Shown here piece after piece: positions 8,970 through 18,162 of a stretch of 64,000 nt of DNA (position 1 is its first letter; each line of letters begins with the position of its first letter). This stretch comes from Planctomycetota bacterium. Its GTDB lineage: Bacteria > Planctomycetota > Planctomycetia > Gemmatales > Gemmataceae. The DNA lies in contig JAIOPV010000066.1 of NCBI GenBank assembly GCA_021413735.1, positions 1-64,000 on the forward strand. Direction: 5' to 3'. A program made the position numbers and the translations under genes. The notes beneath the pieces are model-generated. The model was not told where the DNA came from, did no database searches, and saw only the letters and a list, made by a program, of their open reading frames with translations.

Positions 8970-10076
8970 TCACTTCGAGTCCAACAACTTGGTCAACGAG
9001 TCATCAACCTCACGAATCAACTTCCAGTCAGTCTTGTAGTCAACCGGAGCAAATTTCACTTGTCCCCGCGTTTGGTATACCCTGCCAACCGAGTTCCCGA
9101 CGAACGAAAACTCCGTGAAGATTTGCTTTACCTTCGTTGCAAGTTCCGGTGGCAGGTTGTACGGCACACCGAAGCACAACGGCGGAAACGATTCTGATTT
9201 ATAAATGCTGCGGACGGCCTCTGGCTTGACCTGCTTCTCGCCTGGCCCAAGCGTTCGAGTCAGGATGTCACTGGCGACACATACTGCGTCGTATCGCCCG
9301 ATCGCGACATCCTTGATCGCTCGCTCGTGTTCACCCGTAAATGTGTACCTGTAGTCTCGACCGGGCAGCATTCCGAACTTGTCTTTGAAGATGACCAACG
9401 GAGCCTTGCCGCCCGAATTCGAGGACAACGCCACCAACCCGATGTTTTTGCCCTTCAAATCTTCAGGTTTTTGAACCGAGCTGCCCGCGGGAACGAGAAT
9501 CTCCATCTGATAGGCAAAGTTCCCGTTCCCATCAGCCGGGCAGAACATCGGCACAAATCCCGCCGTGTTCACCGCGGTTGAGACCTGCCCGGTGTTGAAG
9601 GCGGTCACATGCAATTTTCCTTCGCCGAGCAACCGTACCTGATCCTGGACCGAGTTTGCCTCGGTGAGATACTTCACTTTCTTTCCGGTGCCCTTAGCGA
9701 GAGCATCCATGAAATCCTGCCATTCGCCTTGAGCCGTCTCGGGTTTTTCACCGCCCACGAGCGAGAACGAAATCTCGTCCACTTTGAGGAACTTGGCTGG
9801 ATCTTTGGGTGGGTCGGCAACGAGGTCGCCGTTTTCGTCTGTGAAACCGTCGGCCAACTTCTGCGTTTTTGCGAGGTTGGTGATGTAAGTTTTCAGCCCT
9901 TGCAGTTCATCGGGTGGGGTCGGCATCGCCGTGGAACTGACGTAGGCATACCAACCGCCTGCTCCGACCATCAGTAACACGATGAGCGCAATTGTGAATT
10001 TCCAACTGCTGCCCTTCGCTGGAGCAACAGGTGCCGGCGGTGTTTGGTTTTGTGGCGGTTCGTTTGTGGCGCTCAT
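8970..10076 (-). CDS. membrane-anchored PhnD-like substrate-binding protein (368 aa)
   Basis: From the ATG at 10076 the product has a Pro-rich cytoplasmic tail, one helix at about 26-45, and a periplasmic domain. The periplasmic part shows PhnD/SsuA-type binding-protein features: AFNTGQVSTAVNTAGFVPMF, the lobe motif DLKGKNIGLVALSSNSG, GRDYRYTFTGEHERAIKDVA and GRYDAVCVASD. Such proteins bind phosphonate, phosphite or similar ligands for ABC transporters. No permease or ATPase lies nearby, and a helix replaces the usual signal or lipobox, so a sensor or orphan role is possible. A longer start at 10262 has no support. Confidence 0.85.
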   Translation of the reverse strand: MSATNEPPQNQTPPAPVAPAKGSSWKFTIALIVLLMVGAGGWYAYVSSTAMPTPPDELQGLKTYITNLAKTQKLADGFTDENGDLVADPPKDPAKFLKVDEISFSLVGGEKPETAQGEWQDFMDALAKGTGKKVKYLTEANSVQDQVRLLGEGKLHVTAFNTGQVSTAVNTAGFVPMFCPADGNGNFAYQMEILVPAGSSVQKPEDLKGKNIGLVALSSNSGGKAPLVIFKDKFGMLPGRDYRYTFTGEHERAIKDVAIGRYDAVCVASDILTRTLGPGEKQVKPEAVRSIYKSESFPPLCFGVPYNLPPELATKVKQIFTEFSFVGNSVGRVYQTRGQVKFAPVDYKTDWKLIREVDDSLTKLLDSK

Positions 10077-10270
10077 GGACCAACACAAAAAGAAGAATTG
10101 GGCGACCACACCAATTCGCATCTTAACTGGCCCAATTCGCGGGTCAAAAGAAGATGCGATGAAGATGTCGCCCGTCGTCGGTTGCGGGGACGAGAAGCGA
10201 GAGAGAGGATTGCGGGAGAGGTGTACCGAGATGCTATCCATCGTTTCTGTGAACGACCACACTCTGGAAC

Positions 10271-10302
10271 AGAAAGACGGCCAGGGATAGCCCCGGCCGT
10301 CT
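10271..10302 (-). terminator. terminator of the EF-hand gene
   Basis: On the minus strand AGACGGCCGGGG - CTAT - CCCTGGCCGTCT is followed by TTCTGTT. It starts 22 nt past the stop of the gene at 10324-12135. Confidence 0.65.
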
Positions 10303-10323
10303 CGTGAATCACTTGTGGTTTGC

Positions 10324-12135
10324 TCACTTCTTCTCGTCGGACTTCTTCTCTTCGGGGGGGCGTGTTCGCTTGTCGTAGACTTCCGCCTCCTCCAAACTGA
10401 TAAGCCCGTCTTTGTCCGTGTCGATCACCTCGAACTCGGCCTTTGTTCCCAGGAATTCAGAACGCGACACGTCGCCGTCGCCGTTGCGGTCCATCTTGCG
10501 GAACCACGTCGGCCCCCTCTGCGGAACCTGCACTTGGTTCGGATTGAATCCCGGGTTGAACTGTTGCTGGTTGATGTAGCCGCGTTCCATCGTTCGCGTC
10601 AGCCGCAACGAGACGCTCGGCATGATCGCGGCCTTCGTCACCACGTCGCCACCGCTCGGTTCCAACGCGATCAGTCGGTCCCAGGCCGTGCGAAGCTCCC
10701 GCACACTGAGCCTGCCATCACGGTTCTCGTCGAGCAGTTGGAACAGCGTCGGCGTTTGCACGGTCGGCGTGACGCACAACGACACATTGCGGAATCCATC
10801 CTGAAGGTCGAAGTACGCATCGAACTCGGCCTTGGTGAGCTTGCCGTCGCTGTCGGTGTCCATCGCCTCGAACAGCGTGCGGAGGAACTGGAACTGCACG
10901 GCATTTGGCCCGTTCAGATCCTTCTCCAGCACGTGATCCTTGCCCTTCGCGGCCTGCTGGAACAGGTACTGATACTGCGTCTTGAGCGGCGGCAGTTGGT
11001 AGCCGACCACTGGCGAAAAGGCCCAGAGCTCGATTGGCTGCCGACCGGTTCGGATAATCAGCCGACCGGTTTCGACCTGCTTGATGGTGAACCCACGATT
11101 GTTCGCATCCTCGCGGTTCGTGATGAGCTTCGCGACACAATCGACCGCCTTCGGTGCGAGCGATACCGAGACTTCGAGATCAGCCGGACCCGTGCGCCAC
11201 GCATCGAGTTCTTCGCCATCGAGCCGACCGTTGCCGTCTTTGTCGAGGCGAGCGAACGTTGCCTCGTCGAAGCCGATTTCCTCGCGGGTTAGCTCGAAGT
11301 CGCCATCTTTGTCGTACTTCTTGATGACTTGTTGCGTCAGAGTGCCGGGAACGCGATTCGGTTCGTAGGTCACGACCGTCTGCGAAACCGGGACCACTGG
11401 CTGAGGCTGTCCAAACCCTCCGCCGACAGGTCTGATGGGCCGACCGAACCGTGGGTCAAAGAAGTTCGGCACCAGTTCCGCCTGACTGAGACATTCATCC
11501 TCGTCGGCGTCCTTGGTGACGAGCAGTTTCTCGGCAGCTTTCACCTCGTCCTTGGTGAGTTGGCCATCGCCGTTCACGTCGAGCAACTTGAAGAGCGCTT
11601 CGGTGACAGCGGTGCCGCCAGCGTTATCAGCCGCGGGCGGTTGTGCGCGAAACACGCTCGCGGTGGACGTCTTGTAATACGCCAGGTATTCGTCGAACGA
11701 CACCTTGCCGTTTTTGTCAGTGTCGAGCCGTTCGAGGGTCGGCCGATCTTGCGGGGTGGGTTGGTAATACCCCGTTTGCATGAGCTGGTTGAGGCCCATG
11801 TCTGAGAGGATGGCCTGCACTTCCTTCTCGTTCAGGTAGCCATCCTTGTCGCGATCGCAAGCATCGAACACCTTCTGGAGCCGCTCTTGCCACATCTCGC
11901 CAAGGGGCTTCCCTTCGCACTGAGCAGTGACCTTGATGCGAACCGGGCGAGTCGGCGAGAAAACAACGACTTCCTGCGAGTCAGGCACCGCCCACGGAAG
12001 TGGTTTGCGAACAACTTCGCGTGGTGCCGGTGCTGCTTCGACGACAGGCGCGGGCACAGCTTCCGGCGTGGCGACCACAGCCCCGCCGAGCAGGGACAGG
12101 GTGGGCACAGCGACGAGGCGAATGAACTTGTTCAC
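10324..12135 (-). CDS. secreted multi-EF-hand protein (603 aa)
   Basis: A GTG start at 12135 was chosen because AAGGAGG sits 7 nt upstream and the GTG overlaps the TGA of the preceding gene (GTGA). The product then begins with a signal peptide (NKFIRLVAVPTLSLLGGAVVA). About ten EF-hand loops follow, among them DRDKDGYLNEKE, DTDKNGKVSFDE, DVNGDGQLTKDE, DKDGNGRLDGEE, DTDSDGKLTKAE, DRNGDGDVSRSE and DTDKDGLISLEE. One (DADEDECLSQAE) is degenerate. It probably binds calcium at the cell surface. It is the last gene of an operon with DUF1501 and DUF1549/1553 genes and is paralogous to the gene at 61240. Reading from the ATG at 12360 gives 75 low-complexity residues and is rejected. Confidence 0.9.
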   Translation of the reverse strand: MNKFIRLVAVPTLSLLGGAVVATPEAVPAPVVEAAPAPREVVRKPLPWAVPDSQEVVVFSPTRPVRIKVTAQCEGKPLGEMWQERLQKVFDACDRDKDGYLNEKEVQAILSDMGLNQLMQTGYYQPTPQDRPTLERLDTDKNGKVSFDEYLAYYKTSTASVFRAQPPAADNAGGTAVTEALFKLLDVNGDGQLTKDEVKAAEKLLVTKDADEDECLSQAELVPNFFDPRFGRPIRPVGGGFGQPQPVVPVSQTVVTYEPNRVPGTLTQQVIKKYDKDGDFELTREEIGFDEATFARLDKDGNGRLDGEELDAWRTGPADLEVSVSLAPKAVDCVAKLITNREDANNRGFTIKQVETGRLIIRTGRQPIELWAFSPVVGYQLPPLKTQYQYLFQQAAKGKDHVLEKDLNGPNAVQFQFLRTLFEAMDTDSDGKLTKAEFDAYFDLQDGFRNVSLCVTPTVQTPTLFQLLDENRDGRLSVRELRTAWDRLIALEPSGGDVVTKAAIMPSVSLRLTRTMERGYINQQQFNPGFNPNQVQVPQRGPTWFRKMDRNGDGDVSRSEFLGTKAEFEVIDTDKDGLISLEEAEVYDKRTRPPEEKKSDEKK

Positions 12136-13457
12136 GCTACGACCTCCTTGATCGGGTTGCAGGGCTTGTCCACGATCCGGATTGGTCGGCCAACGTTCGA
12201 CGGGTTCGTCTTCTCGTAGTCGATGCCGAGAGCCATGCACAACGTCGCGAGCATGTCGAGTGTCGTCGTCGGGCGTTCTTCGACCGTGGTGCCGTCGGCG
12301 CTCGTCTTGCCAATCGCCTGACCACCCTTGATGCCGCCACCAGCCAGCACGGTGCTCCATGCGTTCGGGTAGTGGTCACGGCCACGGCCCTGGTTGATCT
12401 TCGGCGTGCGACCGAACTCACCCATCCACACGATGGTCGTCGTTTCGAGCAAGCCGCGATCCTTAAGGTCTTCCATCAGCGAGGCCCACGCGGCGTCAAG
12501 CGTGCCGGACAAGCCCTTCACCTGATCGAAGTTCTGGCCGTGCGTGTCCCAGTTGCCGAGGCTCACTTCGACGAACGGCACACCCTTCTCGACCAACCGG
12601 CGAGCGAGCAGACAGCCCTGCCCGAACAGGTTGCGACCGTACTTGTCGCGAATCGAATCCTTCTCGGTGGTGAGGTCAAAGATCTTCGCGCCGTCGGACT
12701 GCATGAGTCGAATCGCACGGTCGTACGCAGCGGCGTGGCTCTTGGCCATCTGACCGGGGCGACCCGCAGCGAAGTCTTCTTGCATCTCGCGGAGCAAGTC
12801 GAGCCGCACAGCGGCGCTGGCGTCGTCAACGCTCTTGGGCTTCGTGAGGTCGGCGACTTTCAGAGCGTCGTCGAGTTGGTTCATCGGCGTGTTGTTGTTG
12901 AACGCCTGGTTCTCGCCGACGATCAGCGGAGCGTGAACCGGTCCGAGGAAGCCTGGGCCGAACGCTTCCTGGGCGAAGAAGCGTTGCGGCGCGATGCTCA
13001 GGAAGTTCGGCAGTTCGGCTTTCGGGTCGCCGAGTTCCTTGGAGACGAGCGACCCGATGCTCGGGTACTGGATGCCCGCCGCACCTGGGAGTTGGCCCGT
13101 GCGCATCAGGTAAGTGCCGCGAGCGTGGTCGCCTTCTTTCGTGGTCATGCCGCGGAGGATGGCGAGCTGGTCGCCGTGCATCGCGATCTTCGGCAGGTGT
13201 TCGCTGATCTTCAGACCTGTCGCGGTGGTGTTTACTTCCTTGTAAGGCCCGCCGTTCTCATGGCCGACCTTCAAGTCCCACAGGTCGATGGTGCTCGGCC
13301 CGCCGTTCATCCACAGCAGGATGCAGGAGCGTTTCGGCTTGGTCTTCGACTGCTCGGCGGCCATCGCGAGTTTGCCGAGCATGCCCGACATCGAGACTGT
13401 GGCGCTGACGGCTCCTGCCCGCAACAGATGTCGTCGGCTCATGAGCGAATCGAGCAT
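12132..13457 (-). CDS. DUF1501 protein, TAT-exported (441 aa)
   Basis: The twin-arginine leader MSRRHLLRAG is followed by a hydrophobic stretch and AMAA. The body has the hallmarks of DUF1501, in the alkaline phosphatase/sulfatase-like superfamily: CILLWMNGGPSTIDLWD, EGDHARGTYLM, GVPFVEVSLGNWDTHG and GEFGRTPKINQGRGRDHYP. The Asp/His pattern suggests a metal-dependent hydrolase, but the substrate is unknown. It sits between a DUF1549/1553 gene and an EF-hand gene, and its TGA overlaps the GTG of the latter. DUF1501 genes typically neighbour DUF1553 genes in planctomycetes. Confidence 0.94.
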   Translation of the reverse strand: MLDSLMSRRHLLRAGAVSATVSMSGMLGKLAMAAEQSKTKPKRSCILLWMNGGPSTIDLWDLKVGHENGGPYKEVNTTATGLKISEHLPKIAMHGDQLAILRGMTTKEGDHARGTYLMRTGQLPGAAGIQYPSIGSLVSKELGDPKAELPNFLSIAPQRFFAQEAFGPGFLGPVHAPLIVGENQAFNNNTPMNQLDDALKVADLTKPKSVDDASAAVRLDLLREMQEDFAAGRPGQMAKSHAAAYDRAIRLMQSDGAKIFDLTTEKDSIRDKYGRNLFGQGCLLARRLVEKGVPFVEVSLGNWDTHGQNFDQVKGLSGTLDAAWASLMEDLKDRGLLETTTIVWMGEFGRTPKINQGRGRDHYPNAWSTVLAGGGIKGGQAIGKTSADGTTVEERPTTTLDMLATLCMALGIDYEKTNPSNVGRPIRIVDKPCNPIKEVVA

Positions 13458-13497
13458 GGGGGAACTCCGTGCGTGTGATTGATGTTAGATTTTGGTT

Positions 13498-13565
13498 AGT
13501 GGTCGCCCCAGCGGGGCGACGCGGTTGGTGTTGTGCGGGTGCGTCGCCGCGTTGCGGCGACCGCT
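13498..13565. repeat. nested palindrome (GTCGCCCC/GGGGCGAC family)
   Basis: Two hairpins (13502-13520 and 13543-13561) sit inside a larger inverted repeat (AGTGGTCGCC...GGCGACCGCT). It lies between operon genes, so it could tune downstream expression or stabilise mRNA ends. A one-hairpin relative is at 51386-51412. Confidence 0.7.
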
Positions 13566-13581
13566 AAACGTGTCGCGTTTA

Positions 13582-15213
13582 TCAATGATTGAACAGGAAC
13601 TCGGGGCTGTTCAGCAGTACCCAGAACACATCCGCGAGGGCCTTCTTCTTGTCGTTGTTCGCTCCGCCGCGATCGACGTAGCTCGTGAACTTCTCCAGTT
13701 CCTCCGGCGACGGATTGCGGGCGAACGTCGAGAGGAACAGAGCCGTGATTCGCTGCTTCGTGTCCCAACCGGGCACATCGACAATCGCCGCGAGAACTTC
13801 GCCCTTCTCCAAGCTCGTGACGTCCGTGATGAACTGGCCGTTCATCAGCATCAGAGCTTGAAGGATCGTCGTGTTCGCTTCCGTGACCTTCTCGTTCGAG
13901 GCGAAGCGATTCAGGAACACACTTCGTGGATTGTTCGGCTGCTGATTGAAGTTGAACTGATTCTGCCGCATAAAGCCCGGCTCACGGTGACCCGTGGCGG
14001 CAACCATCGAGTCGAACAACTGAGCCGGGGTCAGCCCCTTCAGGTTCATCTTGGCGAACCGACGCGGATCGGACTGACTTGGATGCGTCATCTTGCTCGA
14101 CAGTTGATAGGCCTGCGACCGAGTGATGCCGCGAATCAGGGCTTGGTTGTCGAACTTCGCATCGACGAATGCCTTCGCGAGCTCTTCGAGCAGCAGCGGG
14201 TGGCTCGGCGGGTTATTGTCGCCCGGTTCATCAACGGGATCTTGAATCCCGATGCCGAAGAAGTGCGCCCACATTCGGTTCACGGCGTTCTGCGAGAAGT
14301 ACGTGTTATTCGGGTTCGTCAGCCAGTCAGCGAGTTCCAGGCGTGGCGAGCGTTCCGCGGTCCAGTCAGGGCTTGAGCCATCGAAGAACCGGGCAACCAC
14401 TCGCTTTTCAGTGTTCGTGATCGTGATGCGGTTTTTGTCCGATTGTGGCTGGATCGGCCCAACGAGGTTCGGGCTGTTCGCGGGCAGTGGGTTCATCTCG
14501 GCGAAGAACGCGGCGAACTCCCAGAACTGCTCGCGGGTATATTTGGCGAACGGGTGATCGTGGCACTGCGCACATTCGAGTCGCACGCCCACGAACAGTC
14601 GGCTCACGCTGCTGCCGAGGTTCTCGGCGCGGGCTTCGTTGGCCTGATAGAACCCGACGAGCGTGGCGTTGTCCGGATCGGTGCCAACCGGCTGCACGAA
14701 GCGAAACATCGGATTCTGTGCGTTGACCGTGAACTGAACAGTGAGGATTCGGCGGACGACTTCATCGGCTGGGGTGTTATCGCGGTAACGCATCCGCAGC
14801 CAGTTCTCGAACTGAAAGCCGGCGTTCGCGAGTTGGAAGTTCGACATCGTTTGCGGCAGCCACGCGGCTCGCGTCACGGCTGCGAAGTGCCCCGCGTGAC
14901 CTGGCAGCGTCAGCAGTCGATCGACGAGAGCCGCTCGCTTGTTGGGGTTCGTGTCGTCGATGAACTCACGGCTCTCAGGAGCCTTCGGAGCGCGACCGAT
15001 CATATCGAGATACACGCGGCGAACGAACTCCGCGTCGTCGGTCTGAGTGGCGGGTTTGATGCCGCGAGCAGCCCAATCGGCGCTAATGTGCTTGTCGATC
15101 AGGGCGGCGATGGCCTCTGCTGGGTCGGCCTTTGGTGCGGGTTCGCCCGCGTAAACCGTTGTTGGGATTGCGAGTGCGGCGAGAACCGCCGTGAGCCGGA
15201 GACATGCGAACAT
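13582..15213 (-). CDS. DUF1549/DUF1553 protein with a CxxCH motif (543 aa)
   Basis: A signal peptide (about 1-22) precedes DUF1549 (about 30-235, with DDAEFVRRVYLDMIGRAP) and DUF1553 (about 285-535, with LADWLTNPNNTYFSQNAVNRMWAHFFG). The heme-type motif CAQCH is at 214-218, in the family context RLECAQCHDHPFAKY. These secreted planctomycete proteins have no assigned reaction, and a covalent heme is an inference from CxxCH. It is first in the operon with DUF1501 and the EF-hand protein. Confidence 0.93.
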   Translation of the reverse strand: MFACLRLTAVLAALAIPTTVYAGEPAPKADPAEAIAALIDKHISADWAARGIKPATQTDDAEFVRRVYLDMIGRAPKAPESREFIDDTNPNKRAALVDRLLTLPGHAGHFAAVTRAAWLPQTMSNFQLANAGFQFENWLRMRYRDNTPADEVVRRILTVQFTVNAQNPMFRFVQPVGTDPDNATLVGFYQANEARAENLGSSVSRLFVGVRLECAQCHDHPFAKYTREQFWEFAAFFAEMNPLPANSPNLVGPIQPQSDKNRITITNTEKRVVARFFDGSSPDWTAERSPRLELADWLTNPNNTYFSQNAVNRMWAHFFGIGIQDPVDEPGDNNPPSHPLLLEELAKAFVDAKFDNQALIRGITRSQAYQLSSKMTHPSQSDPRRFAKMNLKGLTPAQLFDSMVAATGHREPGFMRQNQFNFNQQPNNPRSVFLNRFASNEKVTEANTTILQALMLMNGQFITDVTSLEKGEVLAAIVDVPGWDTKQRITALFLSTFARNPSPEELEKFTSYVDRGGANNDKKKALADVFWVLLNSPEFLFNH

Positions 15214-15318
15214 GGGACGACCTCTCTTACCGGCCGTGAATCTCTCGATCTGGAAAGAAAGACGGACAGTTCAACCGTTCCTAACGCGACGTTTGGAAAC
15301 AAACACGGGTTTCGCATC

Positions 15319-15369
15319 GCCGCTTGCGGCGTCGCGCTCTCACAGTGCCAGCGCGACGCCGCAAGCGGC
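15319..15369. repeat. intergenic palindrome, GCCGCTTGCGGCG family
   Basis: Perfect 20-bp arms (15319-15338, 15350-15369) around an 11-nt loop lie in the divergent gap upstream of the TPR gene. A broken arm (AGCCGCTTGCGG) follows near 15402. Related copies are at 18096, 20964, 39025 and 41686. Confidence 0.85.
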
Positions 15370-15460
15370 AAAGTCCAACCGGTCAAACATCCGACGTCAG
15401 CCGCTTGCGGTTGTTTCACGGGGTCGATACGGTGAACGAACTCCCCGCGAGGTTTCACCG

Positions 15461-18091
15461 ATGCTGTTGCTGTTCACATTCGTTCTCGTGGCTCAACCAA
15501 AAGCCGATTATCCCGCGCTGAAACAGCGGTTCCAACGTGGAAATTACGCCGAGGCACGCACCGGTTACGAAACGCTCCTCAAAGAAGAGAAACCCGCCGT
15601 TGCGGCGTTCGTCGGATTGGCTGCGGTTCAACGAGCCGAGGGCGAATACGCGAAAGCGTTCGACACATACGAAGCCGGGCTGAAGGTTCACGCCAACGAT
15701 GCGACGCTGCTCGCGAACCGTGCCGATCTCGCGTTCTTCCAAGGGAAGTGGGACGACGCGAGCACTGACGCTGAAGCCGCCATTATGAAGGACGACAAGA
15801 ACTTCCTCGCGCGATGGGTGCGGACTCGCCTGCTTCGCGACAAGGGCGACATCGCGGCCGCGAACAAGGAAGTGCGGTGGTTCGTGAAGGAGTATTCCGA
15901 CGCCAACCAGGCCGACAAGCCGATCACCGACGGCGAGTTGTTGCTGATCGTCGCACAAGCCGGCACCGAGAACGCTCGCTGGAACAACAAGCCCGAGCAG
16001 TTCAAGTTCATCCTCGATGAAGTCTGCGGTGACGCGATCAAAAGCGATCCCGACTTCTGGCAGATCGAGGTTTTCGCGGGTCGAATCCTGCTCGAAAAGC
16101 ACAACCGTGCCGACGCCGCCGACGCCTTCGACAAGGCGCTGAAGATCAACCCCACGGCGGTCGAGGCACTCGTCGGAAAGGGAATGCTCGCGAACGAAGA
16201 GTTGAACGCTGTCGCTGCCGGGAAGCTCGCAGATCTCGCGCTCAAGGTGAACCCGAAGCACCCCGACGCCCTGCGTCTGAAGGCCGACACGCAACTGGCC
16301 GAGGGCGATTCTGCCAGCGCCGAACGGCTCCTTCTCTCGGCGAAACTCATCAACCCACGCGACGAACTCACACTCGCTCGCCTTGCGGTGATTCGTCATC
16401 TGAGTCGCAAGCCCGAGGCGGTTGCTGAGATCGAAAAGGAAGTGGCGGCGTTCTGCACGAAGCCCGGCATCTTCTACACGGACTTCGCCGAGGCGCTGAT
16501 GGCTCGCAAGCAGTATGCCCGTGCCGAGGAATGCTTCAAGAAGGCGTCGGAACTGCGACCCGATCTCGCGGCCCCGAAAGCCGGGCTCGGACTGCTCATG
16601 ATGCAACTCGGTCGCGAACCCGAGGCGAAGGTGCAACTCGAAGCGGCGTTCAAGGCCGATCCGTTTCACGTTCGCGTGTCGAACTCCCTCAAGGTTCTCA
16701 AGCACCTTGGCACTTACGAAACGTTTGAAACACTGCACTTCGTCATCAAGTACGACCCGAAAACGGACACGATCTTTGCTGCATTCCTGGGCGAAGCCCT
16801 TGAGGAATGGCACGCGGAGTTCACGAAGCTCTACGGTTCATCGCCGCCTGGAAAGCTGCTGGTGGAAGTGTTCGCAACACGGGAAATGTTCAGCGGTCGC
16901 GTGCTGTCGCTGCCAGGGTTACCGGGTGCCGCTCAGGGTGCAAGCACCGGCCCGCTGATCGCGATTCCCTCGCCGAGAGTTGATGGCGGAAACCGGCCGT
17001 ATAACTGGGCCACGGTCGCGAGGCACGAACTCACGCACGCCTTCAATCTGACGCAAACGGGCTTCCTCGTTCCGATCTGGCTCACGGAAGGCTTGGCCGT
17101 ACGTGCCGAGCGCTCAAGGCGATTCGACACGATGCTGCCGTTGTTACGTGACCGCATCGCAGAAGCCACCGCTTTCGATCTCGATACCATTGGTCGCGGC
17201 TACCACAACTTCGGCAACCCCTCCGACGTGATGCTCGCGTATCACCAGGGGCTTCTCTACGTCGAGTTCATCGAGAAGAACTACGGAGCCGACTGCATTG
17301 CGAAGTTGCTCGACGCCTACAAGCTCGGCCTCGGCACCAGCGACGCGATCCGTCGAGCGTGCGGTGTCGAGAAGGAAGCGTTCGAGAAGGGATACCGTGA
17401 CTTCATTCGGGCTCAGGTGAAGGCGTTGCCGCGTGCGGAGAAGCCAACGCCGTTCGCGGAACTGGAAACGGCCTTCAAGAAGTCACCCGACGATCCGGAC
17501 ATCATGGCGAAGTTGGCTGCCGAGTACGCCCGTCGCGGCAAGGCAAGCGAAGCCCGAAAACTGGTCGATGCGGCGTTGGTGAAAGAGAAAGGCCACCCGG
17601 CGGCGTCGCTTGTGAAAGCGCGATTACTTCAGCGCGACAAGGACACGAAATCAGCGGTCGCGGTGCTGGAAGAAGCGACAAAGGAGAACCCCGAGGACAC
17701 TCGCTTGTGGGCCGCTTTGGGCAAGGTCTCGCTGGAAGCGTCGGAGCCCGAGAAGGGGACACTGGCGTTCGAGAAGTTGCGTTCGCTGGCGCCGCCCGAC
17801 ACGGATGCCCTGGAATCGCTGGCGAAGTTGTACGCAGCAAAGTCAGCGCCTGAGAAGCTGATTCCGGTTCTTGAGGAGATCGCGAGTCGGACGCCGGACA
17901 ACATCGCCGTGCGGCTTCAGTTAGCGAAACTGCACCAGGATGCCGGGATGCAAGCAAAGGCGGAACACTGGGCACGCGAAGCGCTGTTCGTGGACGTGAA
18001 CAACGTGATGGCTCGGGACATGCTGCTCGCGTCGCTGAAGGCCCAAAAGAAAACTGCGGAGGTTGAGAAGATCGAGAAGCGCTACCAGTGA
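15461..18091 (+). CDS. secreted TPR protein with a peptidase-MA-like metalloprotease domain (876 aa)
   Basis: The ATG at 15461 gives a short signal (MLLLFTFVLVA). Residues 20-410 are tetratricopeptide repeats (for example NYAEARTGYETLLK, ADAADAFDKALKINPTAVEA). A zinc protease domain follows with HELTH at 522-526 and a glutamate at 543 (WLTEGLAV), the gluzincin HExxH...E arrangement of Peptidase_MA-like proteins. A second TPR block runs from about 660 to the end. The substrate is unknown; it probably acts in the periplasm in protein turnover or assembly. The stop lies 4 nt before a palindrome likely to act as terminator. The longer reading from 15191 runs through the 15319 repeat and is rejected. 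Confidence 0.9.
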   Translation: MLLLFTFVLVAQPKADYPALKQRFQRGNYAEARTGYETLLKEEKPAVAAFVGLAAVQRAEGEYAKAFDTYEAGLKVHANDATLLANRADLAFFQGKWDDASTDAEAAIMKDDKNFLARWVRTRLLRDKGDIAAANKEVRWFVKEYSDANQADKPITDGELLLIVAQAGTENARWNNKPEQFKFILDEVCGDAIKSDPDFWQIEVFAGRILLEKHNRADAADAFDKALKINPTAVEALVGKGMLANEELNAVAAGKLADLALKVNPKHPDALRLKADTQLAEGDSASAERLLLSAKLINPRDELTLARLAVIRHLSRKPEAVAEIEKEVAAFCTKPGIFYTDFAEALMARKQYARAEECFKKASELRPDLAAPKAGLGLLMMQLGREPEAKVQLEAAFKADPFHVRVSNSLKVLKHLGTYETFETLHFVIKYDPKTDTIFAAFLGEALEEWHAEFTKLYGSSPPGKLLVEVFATREMFSGRVLSLPGLPGAAQGASTGPLIAIPSPRVDGGNRPYNWATVARHELTHAFNLTQTGFLVPIWLTEGLAVRAERSRRFDTMLPLLRDRIAEATAFDLDTIGRGYHNFGNPSDVMLAYHQGLLYVEFIEKNYGADCIAKLLDAYKLGLGTSDAIRRACGVEKEAFEKGYRDFIRAQVKALPRAEKPTPFAELETAFKKSPDDPDIMAKLAAEYARRGKASEARKLVDAALVKEKGHPAASLVKARLLQRDKDTKSAVAVLEEATKENPEDTRLWAALGKVSLEASEPEKGTLAFEKLRSLAPPDTDALESLAKLYAAKSAPEKLIPVLEEIASRTPDNIAVRLQLAKLHQDAGMQAKAEHWAREALFVDVNNVMARDMLLASLKAQKKTAEVEKIEKRYQ

Positions 18092-18095
18092 TGTC

Positions 18096-18144
18096 TTTGC
18101 CGCTTGCGGCGTAGCGATCTGGGCGCTACGCCGCAAGCGGCAAA
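18096..18144. repeat. GCCGCTTGCGGCGTAGCG palindrome, probable bidirectional terminator
   Basis: Perfect 21-bp arms (18096-18116, 18124-18144) with a 7-nt loop sit between the convergent ends of the TPR gene and the gene at 18163. The arm ends TTTGCC/GGCAAA, so each strand has a short A/T flank. Confidence 0.85.
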
Positions 18145-18162
18145 GTCCAACAACCCACCCTG

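Noticed and set aside
12372..13478. 368-codon open frame on the plus strand
   Set aside because: It lies fully antisense to the DUF1501 gene, which has clear motifs; the translation is Arg/Val/His-rich without a domain, as expected for antisense frames in GC-rich DNA.
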